Positions 7,358-13,591 of a DNA stretch of 30,198 nt are shown piece after piece. The position numbers and the translations under genes are program-made. Source of the DNA: CALJIC01 sp039805565 (lineage in GTDB: Bacteria > Chloroflexota > Chloroflexia > Chloroflexales > Roseiflexaceae); contig JBDLTZ010000172.1 in assembly GCA_039805565.1 (NCBI GenBank), positions 1 to 30,198 of the forward strand, in the 5' to 3' direction. How positions within the stretch are numbered: the first letter of the stretch is position 1; each line of letters starts with the position of its first letter. The notes beneath the pieces are model-generated. The model was given only the letters and a program-made list of their open reading frames with translations. It was not told the origin of the DNA and searched no databases.

Positions 7358-7433
7358 TGGTGCCCCCGGGCTGACTCGAACAGCCGACCTGTGGTTTAGG
7401 AAACCATCGCTCTATCCACTGAGCTACGGGGGC
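7358..7433 (-). tRNA. tRNA-Arg (anticodon CCT)
   Basis: Reading the minus strand, GCCCCCG pairs with CGGGGGC to form the acceptor stem. GCTC/GAGC forms the D stem, and the anticodon loop is TTCCTAA with anticodon CCT (reads AGG). The T arm is GGCTG-TTCGAGT-CAGCC. The discriminator base is A and the CCA end is encoded. All arms fit a canonical 76-base tRNA. Its 3' end points towards the caspase-nuclease cassette. Confidence 0.97.
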
Positions 7434-7444
7434 GCGCGCTCCAG

Positions 7445-7473
7445 ATTATAGCGCATCGGTGCGTCCGAGGCAA
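7445..7473 (-). promoter_or_regulatory. Promoter of tRNA-Arg
   Basis: TTGCCT (7473-7468), a 17-base spacer and a perfect TATAAT (7450-7445) lie 11 bases before the tRNA 5' end. They sit in the short gap after the mutM stop, which suggests independent transcription of the tRNA. Confidence 0.85.
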
Positions 7474-7477
7474 CGCC

Positions 7478-8308
7478 CTAGCGCTCCAGCGTCTGGCACT
7501 CGGGGCAGTAGTGCGTCCCGCGCTGGCCTACCACCGTCCGTACGATCGTCGCCCCGCAGCGCCCGCACGGCTTCCCGGCGCGGTCGTAGGCGTTGAAGTG
7601 CTGCTGGTTGCTGCCCGCCGCCCCGTAGGCGTTGCGGTAGTCGCGCAGCGTGCTCCCGCCGTTGTCCAGCCCGTCGCGCAGCGCTGCCTGGATGGCGGCG
7701 TGCAGCCGTGCCAGCTCCTCGGCGCCGAGCGTGTCCGCTGGCCGCAGCGGGTGGATCCCTGCACGCCATAGCGCCTCGTCGGCGTAGATGTTGCCGATCC
7801 CTGCCACCACCGCCTGGTCCAGCAGCAGCGGCTTGATTGCCCGCCGCCGGCCTCCTAGCCGCCGCGCTAGCTCCTCCGGCGTGAAGTCCTCCTCCAGCGG
7901 CTCAGCCCCGTGCGCCGCCCCCAGCTCGGCCACCCCGGCCGCATCCAGCAGCCGCGCCCGCCCGAACTTGCGCGTGTCGTGGAAGAAAACCTGCCGGCCG
8001 TCCTCCAGCCGCAGCGCAAGGTGCGTGTGGCGGTCCGGCTCGGCCTCCGGCCCGTAGACCGCGATGTAGCCGCTCATCCGCAGGTGCAGCGCCAGCGTCC
8101 AGCCGCCGTCCAGCTCCACCAGGATCCACTTCGCCCGCCGCGACGCCCCGCGCACCGCTCGGCCCGCGAGCAGCGCCGCGAACTCCTCCGGGCCGTGCGT
8201 CTCCACCATCCGCGGCCAGTCCAGCCGCGTCACCGCCGCGATCTGGGCGCCGGCGATCTGGGCCGCCAGCGTGTCGGCGGCGTGCTGTACCTCAGGAAGC
8301 TCTGGCAT
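7478..8308 (-). CDS. mutM: Formamidopyrimidine-DNA glycosylase
   Basis: This 276-residue base-excision repair enzyme removes 8-oxoguanine and formamidopyrimidines and nicks the AP site. The N-terminus MPELPEVQ supplies the catalytic Pro (after Met removal) and Glu3. Lys60 lies in RRAKWILVELDGG, GIGNIYADEALWRAGIHP is the helix-two-turn-helix, and the C-terminal zinc finger has Cys248, Cys251, Cys268 and Cys271. Length is normal and all key residues are present. The start is fixed because catalysis needs the MPEL terminus. It is divergent from the TIM-barrel gene and shares with it a region holding back-to-back -10 boxes. Confidence 0.97.
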   Translation of the reverse strand: MPELPEVQHAADTLAAQIAGAQIAAVTRLDWPRMVETHGPEEFAALLAGRAVRGASRRAKWILVELDGGWTLALHLRMSGYIAVYGPEAEPDRHTHLALRLEDGRQVFFHDTRKFGRARLLDAAGVAELGAAHGAEPLEEDFTPEELARRLGGRRRAIKPLLLDQAVVAGIGNIYADEALWRAGIHPLRPADTLGAEELARLHAAIQAALRDGLDNGGSTLRDYRNAYGAAGSNQQHFNAYDRAGKPCGRCGATIVRTVVGQRGTHYCPECQTLER

Positions 8309-8367
8309 ACTCTACACTACAGCGAGGATCCGCTTATCGTAGGGGCACGGAGATGACCCACTGTGCC

Positions 8368-8402
8368 ATTATAGCCGCTCCGCGCCCCGCTCGGGCTATA
8401 CT
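8368..8402. promoter_or_regulatory. Divergent -10 boxes inside an inverted repeat (mutM / TIM-barrel gene)
   Basis: TATAGCC (8370-8376) and GGCTATA (8394-8400) form a 7-base inverted repeat with a 17-base gap. On the minus strand the left arm is part of a perfect TATAAT (8373-8368) facing mutM. On the plus strand the right arm is part of TATACT (8397-8402) facing the gene at 8436. No good -35 accompanies either, so an activator or operator role is possible. Confidence 0.5.
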
Positions 8403-8435
8403 ACCCGCGTGTCCGCCACGACAAAGGAGTCCGCC

Positions 8436-9245
8436 ATGCACATCCACGGCTACGCGAGCAACCTCTACGGCTGGTTCGAGCGCGCCAAGCTCGACGGGCG
8501 CCCCGTGTCCCTCACAGATATCGTGCGAGACTGCCGCGAGGCCGGCCTCGACGCCGTCGAGATCAACGCTGGCCCCGAGATGGCCCAGGGGTGCGCCGAG
8601 GCCCGCGCCGCCGGCCTGCGCGTCTCCGGCTCCTACCTCGGCCTGCCGCTCCACGGTCCCTGGGAGTCCCTCGACGCCGAGCGCGCCATCCTGCCCCACG
8701 CGCGCACGCTCGCCGCGGCCGGCGGCACGGACTTCCTCGTCAACGCCGACCCCAAGGGGGGGTGGGCCGCACGACTCGACAAGACCGAGGACGAGCTCAG
8801 GCGCCAGGGCGAGAACCTCACCCGCCTAGCTGACCTCGTCGCTGCCGAGGGGGTGCGCCTCTGCTTCCACAACCACTGTGCCGCCTACGCTCAGTCGGAG
8901 GGGGACCTGCGCTCGGCGGTGGAGTACGGCGGGCCCCAGGTGCTCCTCTGCGTCGACACTGGCTGGGCCCACACGTCCGGCTGCGACGCGCTCGCCTGGG
9001 TGCGCGCCTACCCCGAGCGCGTCGGCGCTCTCCACCTCCGCAACCAGCGCGGCCCCGTCCCTACCGAGGACCTGCTCGAGGGTGAGGTAGATATCGCGGG
9101 GCTCGTGGCGCTGCTCACGGAGATAGGCTACGCCGGCTGGCTGGCGATGGAGCTTTGGCACCGCGCAGACACCGGCGCCACCCGCAGCATGGTGGAGGAT
9201 ACCCGGAGGTCGATCGCCTACCTGAAGGAGCTCGTGGCATCCTAG
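8436..9245 (+). CDS. Sugar phosphate isomerase/epimerase-like TIM barrel protein
   Basis: This 269-residue protein is of the xylose isomerase-like TIM-barrel (AP endonuclease 2) superfamily. Family signatures occur in order: AVEINAGPE, a CFHNHCAAYAQSEGD metal-site segment, LLCVDTGWAHTSG, VGALHLRNQRG and GWLAMELWH near the C-terminus. The His, Glu and Asp residues in these motifs are the usual divalent-metal ligands. Relatives include inosose dehydratase and hydroxypyruvate isomerase; the substrate cannot be chosen here. The ATG at 8436 has AAAGGAG seven to eight bases upstream, and an earlier in-frame ATG at 8409 lacks a site. It is monocistronic, convergent with aroC, with a heptamer repeat between them. 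Confidence 0.85.
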   Translation: MHIHGYASNLYGWFERAKLDGRPVSLTDIVRDCREAGLDAVEINAGPEMAQGCAEARAAGLRVSGSYLGLPLHGPWESLDAERAILPHARTLAAAGGTDFLVNADPKGGWAARLDKTEDELRRQGENLTRLADLVAAEGVRLCFHNHCAAYAQSEGDLRSAVEYGGPQVLLCVDTGWAHTSGCDALAWVRAYPERVGALHLRNQRGPVPTEDLLEGEVDIAGLVALLTEIGYAGWLAMELWHRADTGATRSMVEDTRRSIAYLKELVAS

Positions 9246-9302
9246 GTCACCACGTGCGGCCGGGGCGCGCTCGACGCGGCGCCGCATCGCTCGCGCCCCT
9301 GA

Positions 9303-9352
9303 TGCTCAAGGCTCACGCCTCAGGACTCACGACTCGCGGCTCAGCGCTCGAC
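9303..9352. repeat. Heptamer repeat block overlapping the aroC stop
   Basis: Seven CTC triplets occur at exact 7-base spacing (9305, 9312, 9319, 9326, 9333, 9340, 9347) within units such as GGCTCAC, GCCTCAG and GACTCAC. The minus-strand aroC stop (9343-9341) is inside the block. Confidence 0.85.
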
Positions 9353-10417
9353 GCGCGCCAGCCGCTGCCGCAGCAGGTGGTCCGCCAGCACCAGCGCCAG
9401 CATCGCCTCGGCGATCGGCACCAGCCGCGGCAGCACCGTCGGGTCGTGGCGGCCGTGGATCTCGATCGTCTGCTCGTTCCCGTCGCGGTCCACCGTCTGC
9501 TGCGCCTGCGCGATGCTCGCCGGCGGCTTGGCTGCGATCCGCAGCGTGATCTCCTCGCCGGTCGAGATACCGCCCAGGATGCCACCGTGGTGGTTGCTGG
9601 CCGTGCCGATACTGCCGTCCGCGCGCCGTACGAACGGGTCGTTGTGCTCGGACGCGCGCATCTGGGCCACGCCGAACCCCTCGCCGAACTCCAGCCCCTT
9701 GATCGCCGGGATGCTGAACATAGCCTTGGCGATGTCGGCCTGGAGCTTATCGAACACTGGCTCACCCAGGCCCGCGGGAACGCCACGCGCCCGCACCTCC
9801 ACCACGCCGCCCAGCGAGTCCAGGCTGCGCCGCGCCTCGTCTACCCGCGCCACCATCAGCTCCGCCACCCGCGCGTCGGGGCAGCGCATGATGTTGCGCT
9901 CGATCTCGGCCTCGTCCACCACGTCAGCCTTCAGGTCGGCCAGCTGCGAGGTCCAGGCGATCACGCTGATCCCATAGTGCGCCAGGAGGAGCTTCGCCAC
10001 CGCGCCACCCGCCACCCGCCCGATCGTCTCGCGCGCGCTGCTCCGCCCCCCGCCTCGGTGGTCGCGGAAGCCGTACTTCATGTCCCAGGTGTAGTCGGCG
10101 TGACCCGGTCGGTACATGTCCTTGATGTTCGCGTAGTGGCCGGACTTGGCGTCGGTGTTGCGCACCTGCATGCTGATCGGCGTTCCGGTGGTGCGGCCCT
10201 CGAACACGCCTGAGACGATCTCGACCCGGTCGGCCTCCTGTCGCGCAGATGTCACCCGGCTCTGCCCGACGCGCCGCCGGTCCAGCTCCTTCTGCACCGC
10301 CGCCTCGTCCAGCTCGATGCCCGCGGGGCACCCATCCACCGTGCAGCCTACCGCCACCCCGTGCGACTCGCCCCACGTCGTCAGCCTGAAGACCTGCCCG
10401 AATGTGTTGCCTGCCAT
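9341..10417 (-). CDS. aroC: Chorismate synthase
   Basis: This 358-residue enzyme carries out the last step of the shikimate pathway, converting EPSP to chorismate with reduced FMN. The N-terminus MAGNTFGQVFRLTTWGESHG carries the first signature (GESHG). RRRVGQSRVTSARQEADRVEI and the FMN-contact segment FRDHRGGGRSSARE follow, with GGISTGEEI near residue 280. Length is at the short end of the family. The start is preceded by an A/T-rich run (TAAAAAT) with only a distant AGGA, so ribosome recruitment is unusual. The last residues (RVER) and stop are formed in a heptamer repeat. It is followed on the same strand, well downstream, by the tRNA and mutM region rather than other aro genes. Confidence 0.97.
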   Translation of the reverse strand: MAGNTFGQVFRLTTWGESHGVAVGCTVDGCPAGIELDEAAVQKELDRRRVGQSRVTSARQEADRVEIVSGVFEGRTTGTPISMQVRNTDAKSGHYANIKDMYRPGHADYTWDMKYGFRDHRGGGRSSARETIGRVAGGAVAKLLLAHYGISVIAWTSQLADLKADVVDEAEIERNIMRCPDARVAELMVARVDEARRSLDSLGGVVEVRARGVPAGLGEPVFDKLQADIAKAMFSIPAIKGLEFGEGFGVAQMRASEHNDPFVRRADGSIGTASNHHGGILGGISTGEEITLRIAAKPPASIAQAQQTVDRDGNEQTIEIHGRHDPTVLPRLVPIAEAMLALVLADHLLRQRLARVER

Positions 10418-10461
10418 ATTTTTAGTGTGATCCTAGCGGATGTTCAAGGTAGAGAGTTTCT

Positions 10462-10486
10462 TTGGGGGCGGAGGCCCCAAGCCCCC
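10462..10486. repeat. G/C palindrome in the aroC-TPR gap
   Basis: GGGGGC (10464-10469) pairs with GCCCCC (10481-10486); TTGGGG and CCCCAA offer an alternative pairing. A looser related copy (TTTTCGGGCGCGGAGCCCTC) follows near 10523. The ~190-base gap between aroC and the TPR gene holds no gene. It may act as a terminator for the TPR gene or be a member of the palindrome family also seen at 16633 and 22661. Confidence 0.5.
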
Positions 10487-10609
10487 GCGCGTGCTCCTCG
10501 CGGAAGGTGCGGGCGAGAGTGCGTTTTCGGGCGCGGAGCCCTCAAGCAGCGCGCTGCTCGGCGGGGCGGCGTCTGCTTCGAGCGTCACCCTCTCGGTGCG
10601 CTCTGTGGC

Positions 10610-11914
10610 TCACCGCGACGCCGCCGCCTGCTGCGCTCGCTCCTCCACCACCGCCAGGTCCTCGGCCAGCTGCGTGTGCCCAGGCGCTAGACCGAGCGCG
10701 CGCCCCAGCATCTCGCGCGCCGGCTCGACCTGGCCGAGCTGCGCGTAGGCCAGCCCCAGCGCCCGCAGGTAGTTGATGTCGCGCGGGGCGCCGGCCACCG
10801 CCCGCTCCCACTCGCGCGTCGCCGCGTACCACATGCCGCGGTTCTTGTATCCCACGCCGTTGTTGTAGTGCGTCGTCGGGTCGGCCGGCTCAAGCACAGG
10901 CTTCAGCCGCTCCACCGGCCCGAAGAAGTCGCGGTAGGCCATGCCCCCGAGCACTGCGGCGACCAGCAGGACCCCTGCGAGCGCCGCCAGCAGACCGCCC
11001 AGTGCTGTCCCCAGCGCCGCCACCGCCACTGGTGGGATCCCTGCGCTCGCGAGGTTCGCGGCAGGCGCCTCGCGAATGAGTGCGGCGGCGGTCAGCACCA
11101 GGGCGACGGGCACGAGAATCACTGCCGCAGAGTACGCCGCCATGGCCCGCCGCCGCAGCGCGCCCCCTAGGGCGACGGCCGCACCGCTCAGCACCAGCAG
11201 TACCACGGCCACTGTCACGAGGCCGAGCGGCAGCGGCGCGTCTGGCCGCTCCTGCGCTCCGCCGAACCGTGCTGTCTGGTAGGCCAGCAGCGCCGCCCCG
11301 AGGTAGGTCACACCCCCGAGGGCCAGCAGGGCCCCCGCACCGGACCATGCCGTTGCCAGCGCGCCTAGCCAGCGTGAGGGCTGCTCGGGCGGCGGGAGCT
11401 GTACCATCAGGCTGTGCCGGCACTGCGTGCAGCGTTCCTGCCGTTCGGACGTCGGCGCCCCACAGTAGGGGCAGGGGAGGGCCGCGACGCTTGAGACGTG
11501 AGCCGTGAGCCTCGCGTCGTGGGCGGAGGCGCCGCCGCTCGTCGCTGGCACGGCTGAGGCGCTCATCAGACTTTGGTCGTCTGCTGTCAGCCGTCGGCTG
11601 TCGGTCGTCTGCTGTCGGCCGTCGGTCGTCGGGCCTTGGTCCTTGGTCCGCGCCCGTATCCACTCCAGGCCTTGGCGCGCGCGCGTGTTACCGGGGTTGA
11701 GCTCGAGCACGTTCTCCAGGCAAGTCTGCACCTCAGCGGGCTCGTCCACCACGCCGGAGAGCCACAGCCATGCCTGCTCGTTGCGCTCGTCGCGCTCCAC
11801 CACCCGCATCAGCAGCGCGCGAGCCTCGGAGCGCCGCCCGGCGCGCGCCGCGGCGATGCCCCGCATCAGCTCGTCGTCCGTGTCGAGCTGCCTTAGGAAC
11901 CCTTGCGCTCCCAC
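10610..11914 (-). CDS. TPR membrane protein with zinc ribbon
   Basis: The protein has 434 residues. An N-terminal helical repeat (GIAAARAGRRSEARALLMRV, then NEQAWLWLSGVV and CLENVLELNPGN) is typical of TPR proteins. It is followed at ~88-144 by a low-complexity linker made of two heptamer-repeat blocks. A zinc ribbon (CPYCG ... CTQCRHS) follows at ~147-168, then four hydrophobic segments between ~185 and 340, and a C-terminal pair of TPRs (HYNNGVGYKNRGMWYAATREW, then YLRALGLAYAQLGQVEPAREM). It is probably a membrane-anchored scaffold of unknown partner. The GTG start at 11914 overlaps the upstream amidohydrolase by 22 bases and has GAGGGGGA before it; Met17 is the only other option. Translational coupling to the amidohydrolase is likely. 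Confidence 0.8.
   Translation of the reverse strand: MGAQGFLRQLDTDDELMRGIAAARAGRRSEARALLMRVVERDERNEQAWLWLSGVVDEPAEVQTCLENVLELNPGNTRARQGLEWIRARTKDQGPTTDGRQQTTDSRRLTADDQSLMSASAVPATSGGASAHDARLTAHVSSVAALPCPYCGAPTSERQERCTQCRHSLMVQLPPPEQPSRWLGALATAWSGAGALLALGGVTYLGAALLAYQTARFGGAQERPDAPLPLGLVTVAVVLLVLSGAAVALGGALRRRAMAAYSAAVILVPVALVLTAAALIREAPAANLASAGIPPVAVAALGTALGGLLAALAGVLLVAAVLGGMAYRDFFGPVERLKPVLEPADPTTHYNNGVGYKNRGMWYAATREWERAVAGAPRDINYLRALGLAYAQLGQVEPAREMLGRALGLAPGHTQLAEDLAVVEERAQQAAASR
11484..11525. repeat. Heptamer repeat block 2 inside the TPR gene
   Basis: Units TTGAGAC, GTGAGCC, GTGAGCC, TCGCGTC and GTGGGCG follow each other at 7-base spacing. They are in frame and encode part of the linker AHDARLTAHVSS just before the zinc ribbon. 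The unit type matches the intergenic GTGAGTC blocks elsewhere in the window. Confidence 0.75.
11569..11652. repeat. Heptamer repeat block 1 inside the TPR gene
   Basis: Twelve consecutive 7-base units fill 84 bases. Examples are GTCGTCT, GCTGTCA, GCCGTCG, GCTGTCG, GTCGTCG, GGCCTTG and GTCCTTG. Read on the minus strand they encode residues ~88-116 with a 7-residue period (TTDGRQQ, TTDSRRL, TADDQSL). The last units switch to the CCTTGGT type. Confidence 0.85.
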
Positions 11915-13497
11915 ACCACGTCCCCCTCGATCATCGTTAGCTCCGCCCGGACGCTGTGTAGCTCGGACGGGCTCAGCTTGAACGGGTCCGCCGACAGCAC
12001 CGCCAGGTCAGCCAGCTTCCCGGGTGTGAGCGTGCCCTGCTCGTGCGCTGCCCCCGCGGCGAAGGCCGCGCCCTCGGTGAAGCCGCGGATGGCCTCCTCG
12101 ACAGTCAGACACTGCTCGGGGCGCCAGCCGCCCGGGGGCGTGCCGCCCGGCCGCTGGCGCGTCACAGCGGCGTGGATTCCCGGCCACGGGTCGAGCGGCT
12201 CCACCGGTGCGTCGCTGCCGAGCGCCAGCACCGCCCCGGCCTCCTTCAGCGAGCGCCAGGCGTAGGACGTCTCACAGCGCGCGCCCCACAGCCGGTCGGC
12301 CGTCTCCATGTCCGAGGTGCAGTGGATCGGCTGCATCGAGGCCACCACGCCCAGCTCGGCGAAGCGCGGGATGTCGCGCGGGTGCAGCACCTGGCAGTGC
12401 TCGATGCGGTTCGGCAGCGGCGGGCGGCCGTGCCCCTCCATCTGCGCCAGCTCCACCGCGTCCAGCACCTTGCGGTTGGCGCCGTCGCCGATCGCGTGCA
12501 CGCAGATCGCCAGGCCGCCAGCGTTCGCCCGACGCACCGCGTTGTTCAGCTCCTCCACTGTCATCACCGGAAGGCCGAAGTGGCGCCGGCCCTCGTAGTG
12601 CTCCAGCATGTCGGCCGTCTCGGAGCCGAGCGTGCCGTCGGCGAACATCTTGATGCCGCCCACGCGCAGCCAGCGGTCGCCCAGGCCGCTCCGCACCCCG
12701 AGCGCCAGCGTCTCGTCCAGCGCGTCCACGCCGATGTACACCAGGCAGCGCAGCTTCAGCCCGCCGCGCTCGCGTAGCCGCTGGAGGTTCGCCAGCACCA
12801 TCGCGCCGTCGCCCGGGGTCATCGTGGCGGGGATGTGCACGCCGACCATGCCGTAGGAGTGGGCCTCCTCCACCGCGTCGCGCAGCGCGGACATGCGCTC
12901 CTCCTCGGTCGCCTCGGGGATGTGGCGCCGAATGAGGTCGATCGCGGTCTCCTGGAGGATACCGGTGGCCACGCCCTTCTCGCGCTTGATCGCGCCGCCC
13001 GCCGGGTCGGGGGTGTCGTCGCCGATACCGGCGAGCCGCAGCGTCGCGCTGTTCACCCAGGCGGAGTGGCCGTCCTTGCGCGAGAGTAGTACCGGCCGGT
13101 CGGGCACGATGGTGTCAAGGTCGGCGGCCGTGGGCCAGCGCCCGCCCCAGCGGGTGTGGTCCCAGCCGCGCCCCTGCAGCCAGACGCCCTCGGGCAGGCG
13201 CTTGGCGGCCGCCGCGATCCGCCGCAGCGCCTCGTCGAAGTCGTCCACGCCGTCGAGCTGCACGGTGCGGCGCGCCAGGGCGTGCGAGACCAGGTGGACG
13301 TGTGCATCGGTCAGGGCGGGGATCACCGCGCGGCCCTGGAGGTTGATCGCCTCCGCACGCGAGCCGACGAGGCCAGTGACCTTTCCTTCGCTACCCGCCG
13401 CGAGCACGCGGCCGTCGCGAATAGCGAGCGCTTGCACCCGCGGCTGCGCCGGGTCTAGCGTGTAGATCGGGCCATTGTAGAGTACGGTGGTCGGCAT
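11893..13497 (-). CDS. YtcJ-like amidohydrolase
   Basis: This 534-residue metal-dependent amidohydrolase is of the YtcJ/NfdA-like group. It has TVLYNGPIYTLD at the start, the metal-binding HxH at His66-Val-His68 (ALTDAHVHL), KMFADGTLGSETADM near residue 280, ICVHAIGDGANRK and NRIEHCQ (further metal His), and ALGSDAPVEPLDPW with the conserved Asp. The C-terminal sandwich GKLADLAVLSADPF closes the family architecture. The substrate is unknown; relatives act on N-formyl or amide bonds. The ATG at 13497 was chosen because it begins the conserved strand and has AAGGA about nine bases upstream; a much longer in-frame reading into the PBP gap is not credible. The TPR gene overlaps its end. Confidence 0.9.
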   Translation of the reverse strand: MPTTVLYNGPIYTLDPAQPRVQALAIRDGRVLAAGSEGKVTGLVGSRAEAINLQGRAVIPALTDAHVHLVSHALARRTVQLDGVDDFDEALRRIAAAAKRLPEGVWLQGRGWDHTRWGGRWPTAADLDTIVPDRPVLLSRKDGHSAWVNSATLRLAGIGDDTPDPAGGAIKREKGVATGILQETAIDLIRRHIPEATEEERMSALRDAVEEAHSYGMVGVHIPATMTPGDGAMVLANLQRLRERGGLKLRCLVYIGVDALDETLALGVRSGLGDRWLRVGGIKMFADGTLGSETADMLEHYEGRRHFGLPVMTVEELNNAVRRANAGGLAICVHAIGDGANRKVLDAVELAQMEGHGRPPLPNRIEHCQVLHPRDIPRFAELGVVASMQPIHCTSDMETADRLWGARCETSYAWRSLKEAGAVLALGSDAPVEPLDPWPGIHAAVTRQRPGGTPPGGWRPEQCLTVEEAIRGFTEGAAFAAGAAHEQGTLTPGKLADLAVLSADPFKLSPSELHSVRAELTMIEGDVVWERKGS

Positions 13498-13591
13498 TGT
13501 GTTTGTTCCTTCGCAGGCGGGGCTCTCTGCCATGGTACGGGCCGGTTGTGAAGTTGTCAATGTCGGTTCATTCATAGCCCCGGCGCGGCGG

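Noticed and set aside
7192..7374. 60-codon plus-strand frame across the tRNA terminator and tRNA
   Set aside because: It overlaps a canonical tRNA and terminator, has no ribosome binding site and no family resemblance.
7042..7433. Integration site (att) duplication from the tRNA-Arg 3' end
   Set aside because: I found no second copy of the tRNA 3' sequence on the far side of the cassette and no integrase gene.
10418..10450. aroC promoter TTGAAC-N17-TAAAAA
   Set aside because: The -10 would abut the ATG, so transcription would begin inside the coding sequence; the N-terminus is clearly needed by the family.
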